Of a stretch of 64,000 bases of DNA, positions 1 through 8,414 are shown in pieces. The DNA comes from Algoriphagus sp. AK58 (lineage in GTDB: Bacteria; Bacteroidota; Bacteroidia; Cytophagales; Cyclobacteriaceae): assembly GCF_014324365.1 (NCBI RefSeq), contig NZ_QEIG01000016.1:18641-82640 (forward strand), written 5' to 3'. Both the position numbers and the translations under genes were made by a program. Position 1 is the first letter of the stretch, and each line of letters opens with the position of its first letter. The notes beneath the pieces were generated by a model that was not told the DNA's origin, searched no databases, and was given only the letters and a program-made list of their open reading frames with translations.

Positions 1-113
1 CCAGTAAAAATCAGCGTCTTCACGTGGAATTGGCCTTAATGAAAATGGCTAAACTTCCCCAAGCTTTCCGCTTGGCGGCACTTTCCAGCCTTGAGGCAAA
101 AAAAAAAGTCTGA
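1..113 (+). CDS. dnaX: DNA polymerase III subunit gamma/tau, 3' part (gamma-form end, partial)
   Basis: This is the end of the clamp-loader ATPase DnaX, which loads the beta clamp at the replication fork; the start lies left of the window. The frame beginning at position 3 reads SKNQRLHVELALMKMAKLPQ, typical of the end of DnaX domain III in Bacteroidota. It runs into lysine codons made by a ten-A run (98-107) and stops at TGA 111-113. The frame one base back stays open to 703 and encodes the usual DnaX C-terminal region. This short frame is therefore best read as the gamma form and the shifted frame as tau. An assembly error in the homopolymer is the main alternative. Confidence 0.8.
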   Translation, partial: SKNQRLHVELALMKMAKLPQAFRLAALSSLEAKKKV

Positions 114-131
114 GTGAAGCTCCCGCTCAGG
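98..131 (+). promoter_or_regulatory. dnaX slippery A10 run with downstream hairpin
   Basis: Ten consecutive A residues (98-107) lie just before the gamma-frame stop (111-113). In the zero frame they provide two A_AAA_AAA heptamers, at 98-104 and 101-107. A hairpin follows directly: 110-116 pairs with 124-130 (seven pairs, one G-T) around a 7-nt loop. A slip at 98-104 leaves about 5 nt before the stem. DnaX slippage is known from E. coli (ribosomal, A_AAA_AAG) and Thermus (transcriptional, A run). Which of the two would act here cannot be told from sequence. Confidence 0.6.
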
Positions 132-703
132 AAAATCCATCTACAGCATCAGCACCTATTTCTGATCTCAACAGAGCGACAGAGGGAAGCAAAACTCCTC
201 TGAAATCAACCATCGCCATTCCGACCAGTCTTTTCCAAACCAAGAAATTGGTGGAAGAAAAAATGAAAGTTCCAGAACAGACGAAAGTCGAGAAAAAGCA
301 GGAAGAGACCCTCACATCCCCGGTTCAGGAGTCAGTTAAATTGACTCAGGCTATGCTGGATCAGGTAATTCATGCTGTTCAGGATCATTACCGCCAAGGC
401 AATAAAAATCTAGAACTCGCTATTTTGGATCAGCCCATCAGAGTAGTCAACGGAGAAGTGATGTTGCAGGTAATGGGTTCTGTACAGGAGGAAATTGCCA
501 ATAAAATGCGGCCTGACCTTTTGGGATTGATTCGAAACCTAACAGGAGCAAATCAACTTTCCATTTCTCTTGAGCACAAGGAGGAAATCCAGGATGACAG
601 GCCGAAACTGTATACCAATACAGACAAACTTAGGTTTTTGAGGGAAAAGCATCCTGCATTAGCAGAGCTTCAGCGGAAATTCGGTTTGGACGTGGATTTC
701 TAA
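101..703 (+). CDS. dnaX: DNA polymerase III subunit tau, C-terminal extension (-1 frame of dnaX)
   Basis: The -1 frame relative to the gamma end is open from the A run through to TAA 701-703, about 200 codons. It begins with a Pro/Ser/Thr-rich and Lys-rich linker and ends in a folded domain of about 120 residues closing with FLREKHPALAELQRKFGLD, the usual end of Bacteroidota DnaX. In tau proteins such a region contacts the replicative helicase and polymerase. Only internal starts are available (TTG at 248, later ATG), and there is no promoter between, so translation by slippage from the gamma frame is more likely than a separate gene. The stop overlaps the convergent stop of the next gene. 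Confidence 0.75.
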   Translation, partial: KKSLSEAPAQENPSTASAPISDLNRATEGSKTPLKSTIAIPTSLFQTKKLVEEKMKVPEQTKVEKKQEETLTSPVQESVKLTQAMLDQVIHAVQDHYRQGNKNLELAILDQPIRVVNGEVMLQVMGSVQEEIANKMRPDLLGLIRNLTGANQLSISLEHKEEIQDDRPKLYTNTDKLRFLREKHPALAELQRKFGLDVDF

Positions 704-1692
704 AAGTCCAATGAAATCCCGAAATTGATTAGATTTTGTATTTGTACGGCCTGTTTGCTTGTGCCGTCTTCCTGCCTGATAAAAACATTCTCATCGTAAA
801 TAATTACCGTTTCGATTCGGGTAGAAATGTATTTATTTACTTTCATCCGGATGAGTGAATTAAAGTTGACTACCATGTTTCCCAAGCTCTCATAATTGGA
901 AAACAGGTTGAGGTCGGCTTTCCAGGTCACATTTTCCATAAGAACAAAGTCAACTACCCCCAAACTTACGGACATACCGGCTTCTGCCCGAACATTTTCC
1001 CCAGGAGTCACACCAAAAGCACCTGCTCTACTCAAAGAGTCATTCATGACCATGGTGAAACGACCAGTAAATGGCGAGAGTATGATGGAAAGTCTGCTTT
1101 TGTCAGGGTAGGTATGCCGGTAATTGATACCGGTGGAAGATTGAAGGTATCCAGGAGAAAGAAAATCAGAGATTTTTGTCCTGATCTCAGACTCGGCTCC
1201 TGCAGGTTTGGAATATTTATAGCCAGGCAAAAGCTGTGTTCTGGCATCCAACTGAGTAGTCAGGTAGTATTTTTCTGAAAGTTGTCTACCGTAATTACTT
1301 ACAAAAATGAAGTTGTCATTGGTTTTCCGCGTTTGAAAATCCCGGTCGCCTTGCCTGTTAAATCCCAGATTGATGGTGAGTTGGGTATCCCAGACTTTGC
1401 TGTCTTTCTTGTAATTGGCAAAGAATGTAGCTCCTGAGTTTAAAGCGAAGGATCCGGTACCCCCAGCAGCCCAATTGCTGAGTGTGACTTGCTGGATATT
1501 GAGGTTGTAATTTCCTCCTGTTTTCCAAAATATTTCCTTTTTGGGTTCATCTACAATGATTGAATCGCCCAACATCAAGAGGGTATCTCCATTAATTAAG
1601 ACGGTGTCGGGTATGACTAGCCGATCCTGCCCCAATACACTCTGGCAAGTAAGCGAAATAATTACTCCTAAAAACAAAAGAACTCGTCGCAT
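700..1692 (-). CDS. DUF3078 domain-containing protein
   Basis: A 330-residue protein with a clear signal peptide (residues 1-21, cut after VLG) and the Trp/Gly-rich segment WKTGGNYNLNIQQVTLSNWA near residue 55, characteristic of DUF3078, a Bacteroidota family of unknown function. The mature part is rich in alternating beta-strand patterns and ends in Phe (ISLDF), as many outer-membrane beta-barrels do, so an outer-membrane location is likely but inferred. It is the last gene of a minus-strand run (M16 peptidase, methyltransferase, transglycosylase, this gene) and starts 22 bp after the transglycosylase stop. Its stop overlaps the dnaX stop. Confidence 0.8.
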   Translation of the reverse strand: MRRVLLFLGVIISLTCQSVLGQDRLVIPDTVLINGDTLLMLGDSIIVDEPKKEIFWKTGGNYNLNIQQVTLSNWAAGGTGSFALNSGATFFANYKKDSKVWDTQLTINLGFNRQGDRDFQTRKTNDNFIFVSNYGRQLSEKYYLTTQLDARTQLLPGYKYSKPAGAESEIRTKISDFLSPGYLQSSTGINYRHTYPDKSRLSIILSPFTGRFTMVMNDSLSRAGAFGVTPGENVRAEAGMSVSLGVVDFVLMENVTWKADLNLFSNYESLGNMVVNFNSLIRMKVNKYISTRIETVIIYDENVFIRQEDGTSKQAVQIQNLINFGISLDF

Positions 1693-1714
1693 TTATGGGA
1701 AATTGAGGAGCAGA

Positions 1715-3307
1715 TTAGGGTTTGTAGATTACCAACTTTTGTCCTACGGTAATGATATTCTGACTTCCGATTTTGTTCCAACTTTTCAGCTCCTCTACGG
1801 TGACCCCATATTTTCTGGAAATAGCAAAAAGCGTTTCCCCCGAACTGACAGTATGATAGGAAGGACTAGGTTTGGATGCTGTGGCTTGCTGTATAATTGT
1901 AGGTTCCTCAACCGATTCCTGCTTTACCGGTTCGGATTGGGCTACATAGGTTTTTGTAGGTTGGGCCGGTGTAGAAACGGGAATGATTGGAATTTCCTCA
2001 CCTCTTTTTCTGGGTTCCCTGAGGTTCAATACCATCCCGGGTTTTAGCTCAGAATCTCTTCTTATCCTGTTTTTGGACTTAAGAGCTGCCAATCGGATAC
2101 CATATTTTTGAGAAATACTCCAAAGGTCTTCCCCGGGCTGGACCACATGCGTTTCGACTTCAGCACTGGCTTTTTTCTTTTCGGTGTAATAATACTTTCC
2201 GATTTCTACTTTTTCTCCCTCAGGTAAATCATTGATTTTCACGAATTTTTTCTCTTTCATCCCAATCTCATCTGCAAATTTACTTGGTGACATGGTATTG
2301 GGAGCCTGTACGCCACTTAGGTCATTGACTGTGATCTGATTGGGTTGACTAGCTTTGGTCGTGTTGCCGGAGATTCTTGGGAAGGAGTTTGCCTGCTTGT
2401 AGGCCGGAGATGACTTGTAGCTGGCATTTTGCGAAGGTTTGGTTTGGGTGGGTTTTTCATCCGTTTTTATAACGGCAGGTTCCACCGGAAGAGATCCTTC
2501 TTTTATGTAAAACAGGGTATAGGTGCCTGCAGGGATTTTCCCTTGTTGAGCCCATTTGTTGAATTCCTTGAGATGTTCTTCACTCACGCCAAATCGTTTG
2601 GAAAGTGAGGCCATGGTGACTGGGCCTTGTACCTGCACCTCAGCCAAACGCTGACTGGAAGAGGCAAAAATGCCTATTTGACTTTGATAGGCTACTTTGT
2701 GTGCGAGATACTTTTTGAAATACCAGTGAGTGTTTCGATCTACCTCAATGGTTTTCTTGCCGGTAAATTGATTGCCAAAATAAGCTTTAGCACCGCCTAA
2801 CCCCATTTGGTAAGAAACCAAAGCAGTCATCCAGTTGTCCAGGACATTATTGTGCTTTTTTAGATACAAAGCAGCACCTCGTGTGGAGGTAATGATGTTT
2901 TTACGTTCGTCCACCTGACCATCCACTCTTAGTCCGACCTCTTCAGCTGTGCCTTGCTTGAATTGCCAAAAGCCTACTGCGTTGGAAGTGGAGACCGCAT
3001 CTGCGATCAATCCGCTTTCTTGAATGACTAAGTATTTCAAATCATCCGGGACTCCCTGTTTGCGAAGTTCTCTTTCCACAATCGGCATGAATAGATTTAC
3101 CCGATCTTGTTTAACCTTGAAATAAGTCGGATTTCGGTAAAGCGCATCCACATCCAGCTGGATTTCACGCTGTGCCTGAGGATTGATACGAACAATCAAG
3201 TCTGCAAATTCCAACTGGCTGGGAACTTGGGGGATTTGGGCCTCAGCCCAAAGCGATGCAAAAATTAAGGGCAAAAAGAAGAATAAGGTAATCGGTCGGG
3301 ATTTCAT
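1715..3307 (-). CDS. Lytic transglycosylase with two LysM domains (MltD-like)
   Basis: A 530-residue secreted murein lytic transglycosylase that would cut peptidoglycan between MurNAc and GlcNAc in the periplasm. Residues 1-23 form a signal peptide. The SLT domain (about 65-220) carries the catalytic Glu97 in IQESG and the AVGFWQF motif at 110-116. A Pro/Thr/Lys-rich linker follows, then two LysM peptidoglycan-binding repeats (about 388-432 and 485-529), both with the xGExLxxISxKYG pattern. This is the MltD layout. ATG 3307 gives the complete signal peptide. It lies 55 bp downstream of the methyltransferase and 22 bp before the DUF3078 gene, so it is probably co-transcribed. Confidence 0.88.
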   Translation of the reverse strand: MKSRPITLFFFLPLIFASLWAEAQIPQVPSQLEFADLIVRINPQAQREIQLDVDALYRNPTYFKVKQDRVNLFMPIVERELRKQGVPDDLKYLVIQESGLIADAVSTSNAVGFWQFKQGTAEEVGLRVDGQVDERKNIITSTRGAALYLKKHNNVLDNWMTALVSYQMGLGGAKAYFGNQFTGKKTIEVDRNTHWYFKKYLAHKVAYQSQIGIFASSSQRLAEVQVQGPVTMASLSKRFGVSEEHLKEFNKWAQQGKIPAGTYTLFYIKEGSLPVEPAVIKTDEKPTQTKPSQNASYKSSPAYKQANSFPRISGNTTKASQPNQITVNDLSGVQAPNTMSPSKFADEIGMKEKKFVKINDLPEGEKVEIGKYYYTEKKKASAEVETHVVQPGEDLWSISQKYGIRLAALKSKNRIRRDSELKPGMVLNLREPRKRGEEIPIIPVSTPAQPTKTYVAQSEPVKQESVEEPTIIQQATASKPSPSYHTVSSGETLFAISRKYGVTVEELKSWNKIGSQNIITVGQKLVIYKP

Positions 3308-3362
3308 CGAAAGTTGCTTTCGTTTTACTCAGCCCACGGAAAGCAAAAATGATTCCCATTTT

Positions 3363-4013
3363 CTAAAATCCGAGTTTTCTAGCCATTAAAACTCCATCTC
3401 TGATAGGGAGAAGGATATTTTCCACTCGTGGGTCTTTATGAACCATCTGGTTAAAATCCAAAATAGCTCTAGTATCCTTATCTATTTTTTGACCTTGTTC
3501 TACTAGGATCTTTCCGGACCAAAGGACATTGTCTGCCAGGATAATTCCTCCAGGTCGGACTTTGTCAATGATCAGCTCGAAATAATCTGCATAATAAAAT
3601 TTATCTGCATCTATAAATACCAAGTCAAATGGGCCCTCCAAACTGGGGATGATATCTCTTGCATTTCCCAAACGGTAATCGATTTGATTGGCCAGTCCGC
3701 TTTCTTCGAAAAATCCCCTAACCATGGGTTCCAGTTCATCATTGAAGTCTAGTGTAATCAATTTGCCCCCAGGCTTAAGACCTCTTGCCAGACAGATTCC
3801 GGAATATCCCGTGTAGGTCCCAATTTCGAGAATAGATTCGGCATTCAGCATTTTTGCAAAAAGCTCCAGCATTTTTCCCTGTAAGTGCCCGGAGATCATT
3901 CTCGGCATCAGGACTTTGGCTTGAGTCTCTCGAGTGATTTTTTTGAGAAGAGCATCTTCGGGACTGGTATGGGCTTCGCAATAGGCCAATAAAGCCGGGG
4001 CAATAAATTCCAT
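3363..4013 (-). CDS. Class I SAM-dependent O-methyltransferase
   Basis: A 216-residue protein matching the caffeoyl-CoA/catechol O-methyltransferase family (Methyltransf_3). Motif I is ILEIGTYTGYSGICLA near residue 60. The acidic metal/substrate loop is DLVFIDADKFYY, and GGIILADNVLWSG follows, as in bacterial members. It would transfer a methyl group from SAM to a hydroxyl on a small molecule; the substrate is unknown. One base separates its start from the stop of the M16 peptidase, so the two are certainly co-transcribed. Confidence 0.88.
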   Translation of the reverse strand: MEFIAPALLAYCEAHTSPEDALLKKITRETQAKVLMPRMISGHLQGKMLELFAKMLNAESILEIGTYTGYSGICLARGLKPGGKLITLDFNDELEPMVRGFFEESGLANQIDYRLGNARDIIPSLEGPFDLVFIDADKFYYADYFELIIDKVRPGGIILADNVLWSGKILVEQGQKIDKDTRAILDFNQMVHKDPRVENILLPIRDGVLMARKLGF

Positions 4014-4014
4014 T

Positions 4015-5244
4015 TCAATTAGGGGTGTAAATCAGGTAACTCAGCTGATCGGGATGAAAGATATCTTGAGCAATTTCAAGAAGCTCTTCTGCGGTAGTGG
4101 CTCGGATTTGCTCGAATATACTGTCCAAGGAGTCGATTTTGTTGTGATCGATGAGGCTTTTACCATAGACTAGCATCAAGGCAGCATAGTTTTCCTCTGC
4201 CATAGCCATCTGTCCAATGGCTTGCTCTTTGGCAGAATGCAGCTGATTGCTGCCCAATTTTTTGCTTCTGAGTTTTTCCATCTCCCGCTGCACGATGGCC
4301 CGAGATTTTTTCAGGGTCTTTTCTTCCGTGCCAAAATAAATTCCAAAGAAACCGGTGTCTGAAAACGGTTGATAGCTCGACTCGATGCTGTACACATACC
4401 CGTAATTTTCCCTTAGCGATAGGTTGAGGCGACTGTTCATGCTTGGGCCGCCCAAGATATTATTCAGTAGGTAAAGTTTGAATCGGTTGGGATCGTGGAG
4501 TGAATAGGCTGGCCTACCGATGGCACAGAGGGATTGGGTGACGTCGCGCTGGACAGTTTTGAATTTGGGTTGGTAGTCATGAAAACCACTTCTTACATAC
4601 AAGGTCCGTTTTCTTGGAATTTCTCGTAACGGACCTTCGATGATTTTTAGGGCTTTTTCGAATGAAATATTACCCACCACCGAAAACACGAGTTGGGAAG
4701 TATCCAATCGAGTGGAAATAAAATCAAAGAAGTCCTGCTGCTGGAATCTGCCCACCGTTTCCTCTGTGCCTAGAATATTTCTTCCCAGGGCATGATTTTC
4801 AAAAACCAAGGCATCCAAGTCATCCTGAATGGAATCGTCCGGAGAATCCCTGTACATGGCCATTTCTTCCAGAATGACTTGTCGCTCTTTTTCTATTTGC
4901 TTTTCAGGAAAAGTGGAATTGAAGGTGATGTCATACAGGAGTTCGGCAGCTTTGGAGTAATGATCTTTGAGTACCGAAGCATAAAAGCATACCTTTTCTT
5001 TAGTGGTGTAGGCATTGAGCTCCCCACCCAAGGATTCCAGTCTATTGATGATGTGAAATGTTTTTCGCTTGTGCGTTCCTTTGAAAGCCATGTGTTCCCA
5101 AAAGTGGGCCAAACCTTCCTGCTCTTTGTCCTCATCCCGGCTACCGATGTTTAAAATAAATCCGCAGTGTACGAGTCGGGTATAGGTGACTTCCTGATGT
5201 ACAATTCGGATTCCGTTGGATAGCTCTTTAATATTCAAATGCAT
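4015..5244 (-). CDS. M16 family zinc peptidase (pitrilysin/insulinase type)
   Basis: A metallopeptidase of about 409 residues with the inverted zinc motif HFWEH (His47, Glu50, His51) and the distal Glu in VILEEMAMYRD about 77 residues later. It is a single pair of M16 halves, the size of bacterial processing-peptidase-like proteins. No signal peptide is visible, so it is probably cytoplasmic. I start it at ATG 5244 (MHLNIKELSNGIRIVHQ): family members begin at this beta strand and an AAGGA stretch lies just upstream. An in-frame ATG at 5322 would add 26 basic residues unlike the family and would crowd the divergent aminopeptidase start. It overlaps nothing and heads a minus-strand run of four genes. 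Confidence 0.87.
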   Translation of the reverse strand: MHLNIKELSNGIRIVHQEVTYTRLVHCGFILNIGSRDEDKEQEGLAHFWEHMAFKGTHKRKTFHIINRLESLGGELNAYTTKEKVCFYASVLKDHYSKAAELLYDITFNSTFPEKQIEKERQVILEEMAMYRDSPDDSIQDDLDALVFENHALGRNILGTEETVGRFQQQDFFDFISTRLDTSQLVFSVVGNISFEKALKIIEGPLREIPRKRTLYVRSGFHDYQPKFKTVQRDVTQSLCAIGRPAYSLHDPNRFKLYLLNNILGGPSMNSRLNLSLRENYGYVYSIESSYQPFSDTGFFGIYFGTEEKTLKKSRAIVQREMEKLRSKKLGSNQLHSAKEQAIGQMAMAEENYAALMLVYGKSLIDHNKIDSLDSIFEQIRATTAEELLEIAQDIFHPDQLSYLIYTPN

Positions 5245-5354
5245 GCTGCGCTGTTCCTTTTTGGAAAGTACAAATTTAAGTCGAAACCCACTATGTCGGA
5301 ATTTGATTCCTTGGATGGGCATGATTTATTAACTTGCTAGGATATTATTTGATT

Positions 5355-6644
5355 ATGAAATACCAAGCCTTACCCAAAGAACTATACATCCGCAATCGGG
5401 CCAAACTGGCGGCTAAACTGGCCAAGAACGCTGTAGCCATCTTCAATGCCAACGACATCCTGCCCACCAATGCGGATGGCACGATGAAGTTTCGCCAAAA
5501 CAACGATCTCTTTTATCTCAGTGGAATTGATCAGGAGGAGACCATTTTGCTGATCGCTCCGGATTGTCCCAATCCTGCTTGGAGAGAAGTACTTTTCCTC
5601 AGAGAAACCAATGAGCACATTGCCGTGTGGGAAGGGCACAAATACACCAAAGAAGAAGCAAAGGCGGCTTCAGGGATTGAAAATATTCAGTGGTTGTCTG
5701 CTTTTGAGAATATCTTTAACTGGGTGGCCAATCTTTCGGAGAAGATTTATTTGAATACCAATGAGCACTTGAGAGCAGGAATAGTCGTAGAGACTCGTGA
5801 TGCCCGATTTATCAAAAGCTGCAAAGAGCGCTATCCGCTTCATAGTTACGAACGCGTAGCACCGATCATGCATGAGTTGCGTGGGGTGAAAGAACAGGAA
5901 GAAATCGATCAGATGCAGATTGCCTGCGACATTACCGAAAAGGGCTTCCGTCGAATCCTTTCTTTCGTAAAGCCAGGAGTAACCGAATACGAAATCGAAG
6001 CCGAATTCATTCATGAATTTATCCGTAACCGAAGCAAAGGTTTTGCCTACGAACCCATCATTGCTTCCGGTGCATCAGCTTGTGTACTTCACTACATTGA
6101 AAATAACAAAGCCTGTAAGGACGGGGAATTACTTTTGCTGGATGTAGGAGCAGAGTATGGCAATTACAATGCAGATATGACTCGTACTATTCCGGTGAAT
6201 GGAAGATTCACGGCTAGACAGCGTGCAGTCTATGATGCTGTTTTGAGAGTGCATCGAGAAGCCGCTGCTATCCTAAGACCGGGTATCAATATCCAAGACT
6301 ACCACAAAGAAGTGGGCCTGATTATGCAGTCGGAACTATTGGGTCTTGGATTGATCGACCAAACCGACATCAAAAATCAGGATCCGAATTGGCCTGCTTA
6401 TAAAAAATACTTCATGCATGGCACGTCCCACCATTTGGGATTGGATGTGCATGATGTGGGCACGATGCACTATCCGATTACCACGGGAATGGTCTTCACC
6501 GTGGAACCGGGAATTTATATTCCTGCGGAGGGAATTGGGGTGCGTTTGGAAAACAATATAGTGATTCTGGAAAACGGCTATTTCGACTTGATGCGGAATA
6601 TTCCGATTGAAGCGGAGGAGATTGAGAGTTTGATGAATTCCTGA
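5355..6644 (+). CDS. Aminopeptidase P family protein (Xaa-Pro aminopeptidase)
   Basis: A 429-residue M24B metallopeptidase that would remove N-terminal residues preceding proline. It has the N-terminal creatinase-like domain (about 1-165) and the pita-bread catalytic domain. The metal ligands are visible in order: LLLDVGAEYGNYNADMTRT (two Asp), HGTSHHLGLDVHD (His), FTVEPGIYIP (Glu) and VRLENNIVI (Glu). ATG 5355 (MKYQALPKELY) is preferred over an in-frame ATG at 5334, which adds MLGYYLI with no family counterpart. It is transcribed divergently from the M16 peptidase and ends at a hairpin terminator. Confidence 0.92.
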   Translation: MKYQALPKELYIRNRAKLAAKLAKNAVAIFNANDILPTNADGTMKFRQNNDLFYLSGIDQEETILLIAPDCPNPAWREVLFLRETNEHIAVWEGHKYTKEEAKAASGIENIQWLSAFENIFNWVANLSEKIYLNTNEHLRAGIVVETRDARFIKSCKERYPLHSYERVAPIMHELRGVKEQEEIDQMQIACDITEKGFRRILSFVKPGVTEYEIEAEFIHEFIRNRSKGFAYEPIIASGASACVLHYIENNKACKDGELLLLDVGAEYGNYNADMTRTIPVNGRFTARQRAVYDAVLRVHREAAAILRPGINIQDYHKEVGLIMQSELLGLGLIDQTDIKNQDPNWPAYKKYFMHGTSHHLGLDVHDVGTMHYPITTGMVFTVEPGIYIPAEGIGVRLENNIVILENGYFDLMRNIPIEAEEIESLMNS

Positions 6645-6677
6645 AATAGCAGAATATTATAATCCAAAAAGATAAAC

Positions 6678-6713
6678 AAAGCCCTAGAATTCAATTGTTC
6701 CAGGGCTTTTTTT
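6678..6713 (+). terminator. Rho-independent terminator after aminopeptidase P
   Basis: AGCCCT (6680-6685) pairs with AGGGCT (6702-6707), partly extended inward, and is followed by a run of seven T. It lies 35 bp after the aminopeptidase stop and abuts the convergent lipoprotein gene, whose stop is within the T run. Confidence 0.8.
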
Positions 6714-7212
6714 AATGGTTCAGTGTGACGAAAATGGGATATTCTTGATCGATTTCTATATCCCAAAGGGTCTTATCTTTTTCCGAGATTTTGGTTAAAA
6801 AAGCGGGGTTTTCTGCCGAGTTAAACGTAAAGGTCAAGGTGTCTGCCAATGTTTCATTCCATTTGATAATGCCTTCCAATACCTTTTGATTACCAAAATA
6901 TTGAAACTGAACTCTTGCTTTCATGTCTCCATCCATGCCGGTCGGAGATATCCCATAAGGATTATCGAGAATTCCTCCTCCATCTAGCTTATAGAGTTTG
7001 GGTTCACCATTTTCCAATAAAAAGAGTCGGGAATTACTCAGGTTAATGGCCCCAGTGGTTTCTGGGTTGAGTAGGTTATTGCCTTCTGAATCTTTCAATG
7101 TCACATTGAATTCTTGAGAAATCACGACTTCACAACAAATTCGGTTTTCAATACAACTAGATAGGAGACCAAAAATTAGTGCCGTGGAAAATAGGACTTT
7201 TATTCTTTTCAT
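6712..7212 (-). CDS. Lipoprotein of unknown function
   Basis: A 166-residue protein beginning MKRIKVLFSTALIFGLLSSC, a lipoprotein signal peptide with the lipidated Cys at residue 20. I place the start at ATG 7212 because the in-frame ATG at 7269 adds 19 residues before an otherwise perfect signal peptide. The mature part is polar and beta-rich, with segments such as VILEGIIKWN-like strands but no catalytic motif I recognise. A weak resemblance to Bacteroidota DUF-type periplasmic lipoproteins is all that can be said. It stands alone between the tsf terminator and the convergent aminopeptidase. Confidence 0.72.
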   Translation of the reverse strand: MKRIKVLFSTALIFGLLSSCIENRICCEVVISQEFNVTLKDSEGNNLLNPETTGAINLSNSRLFLLENGEPKLYKLDGGGILDNPYGISPTGMDGDMKARVQFQYFGNQKVLEGIIKWNETLADTLTFTFNSAENPAFLTKISEKDKTLWDIEIDQEYPIFVTLNH

Positions 7213-7321
7213 AAAGTAAAAATCAATAGTTAAAATAGAGTTGGAGTTTGCAATGCAAAATATAATCACCCAATGTACCTATTAATCTATTGAAATGTAA
7301 GAGATAAGCGATTAAATTGTT

Positions 7322-7366
7322 TGAAAAAAAGAAAACCCTCTCAGATCGCTCCGGGAGGGTTTTTTT
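7322..7366 (-). terminator. Bidirectional terminator after tsf
   Basis: AACCCTC (7334-7340) pairs with GAGGGTT (7355-7361). The plus strand has a T run on the right (7361-7366) and an A-rich run on the left (7322-7334), so it can end transcription on the minus strand (tsf) as well as the plus strand. It lies about 20 bp beyond the tsf stop. Confidence 0.82.
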
Positions 7367-7386
7367 AGTATTAAGGGATCGGGAAA

Positions 7387-8217
7387 TTACCCGATAGAGA
7401 TTCTCTTGAATGCGTTTACAGTCAAGCCTTTGCTTACGTTGTTCAGGTATTGTGCGATAGACACGGAGTTGTCTTTCACAAACTGCTGGCTCAACAAAGT
7501 GCTTTCTTTGTAGAACTTCTGGAGTTTACCCAAAGCGATTTTTTCAAGCATTTCTTCCGGTTTGCCTTCCGCTCTGGCCTGCTCTTTGCCGATTTCGATT
7601 TCACGCTCGATCATAGAAGCATCTACACCGTCTTTATCCACGGCTACAGGGTTCATTGCTGCAATCTGCATTGCTACGTCTTTTCCTGCCTCTTCTACGT
7701 CAGCACCAGAAGTATTCACCATTCCTACCAATACACCCAATTTACCATTGGAGTGGATGTAGGTAACTACCTTCTCAGCGTTGATGACTTCGTAGTGAGA
7801 GATTTCGATTTTCTCACCGATTTTACCGGTCATTTCTACGATTTTCTCAGCTACGGTGATGTTTTCGAAAGGAAGAGCAAGAATTTGCTCTTTTTCAGTG
7901 CAGCCATTGTTTACAGCCAGATCGATTAAAGTATTTGCGAAAGCACCGAACTCTTCGTTTTTAGCTACGAAGTCAGTCTCGCAAGTCAACGAAAGAAGGA
8001 TGCCTTTAGCTCCGCCATCTGCTACGCGGGTTACAACCACGCCTTCTTTGGTTTCGCGGTCAGCTCTGGAAGCAGATACTTTTTGACCTTTTTTTCTGAG
8101 GATGTCCACTGCTTTTTCGAAGTCGCCTTCCGCTTCTGTCAAAGCTTTTTTGCAGTCCATCATACCGGCACCGGTCATTTGTCTCAGTTTGTTTACGTCT
8201 TGTGCAGTAATTGCCAT
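7387..8217 (-). CDS. tsf: Translation elongation factor Ts
   Basis: A 276-residue EF-Ts, the nucleotide exchange factor for EF-Tu. The N-terminal UBA-like domain (1-45) contains VNKLRQMTGAGMMDCKKAL, and the conserved TDFVAKNEEF motif sits near residue 82, where EF-Ts contacts EF-Tu. The length is typical. It follows rpsB, as in most bacteria, but a strong hairpin (8354-8392) and a separate promoter (8275-8303) lie between them. Its expression may thus be partly independent of the ribosomal-protein genes. Confidence 0.97.
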   Translation of the reverse strand: MAITAQDVNKLRQMTGAGMMDCKKALTEAEGDFEKAVDILRKKGQKVSASRADRETKEGVVVTRVADGGAKGILLSLTCETDFVAKNEEFGAFANTLIDLAVNNGCTEKEQILALPFENITVAEKIVEMTGKIGEKIEISHYEVINAEKVVTYIHSNGKLGVLVGMVNTSGADVEEAGKDVAMQIAAMNPVAVDKDGVDASMIEREIEIGKEQARAEGKPEEMLEKIALGKLQKFYKESTLLSQQFVKDNSVSIAQYLNNVSKGLTVNAFKRISIG

Positions 8218-8274
8218 TGTGTGATCAGTTTATTTATCAACAGATTATAGAATTCATTTTGGAGTGTCGGAGGC

Positions 8275-8303
8275 CAAAATTAGAAGAAGAAAAGTCCTCG
8301 CAA
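8275..8303 (-). promoter_or_regulatory. Promoter of tsf (Bacteroidota consensus)
   Basis: On the minus strand TTG (complement of 8301-8303), an 18-nt spacer and TAATTTTG (complement of 8275-8282) match the Bacteroidota TTG/TAnnTTTG promoter. It lies 57 bp upstream of the tsf ATG and downstream of the rpsB hairpin terminator. Confidence 0.65.
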
Positions 8304-8339
8304 CGTGATGTTTTTGTTAACCGAAGCAGGTAGGCTCAA

Positions 8340-8392
8340 GTCAGGCAAAAACAAAAAATTGAACATCGACCTAAGCCAGATGTTCAATTTTT
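8340..8392 (-). terminator. Hairpin terminator or attenuator between rpsB and tsf
   Basis: A perfect 14-bp stem (8354-8367 with 8379-8392, 11-nt loop). On the minus strand it is followed by TTTGTTTTTG, 22 bp after the rpsB stop. It should stop or reduce read-through from rplM-rpsI-rpsB into tsf. Confidence 0.75.
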
Positions 8393-8414
8393 GTGTATTC
8401 AAATCGATTGTGGA

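Noticed and set aside
98..113. dnaX A run as a simple sequencing error
   Set aside because: It remains possible, but the hairpin, the heptamer phase and the known slippage of dnaX in other bacteria make programmed slippage more likely. I list read inspection as the decisive test.
5245..5322. Longer start of the M16 peptidase
   Set aside because: The extra 26 residues are basic, unlike family N-termini, and would overlap the divergent promoter region; ATG 5244 begins at the conserved strand.
7450..8086. Plus-strand frames opposite tsf and rpsB
   Set aside because: They are antisense shadows of highly biased ribosomal-type genes and carry no recognisable domain.
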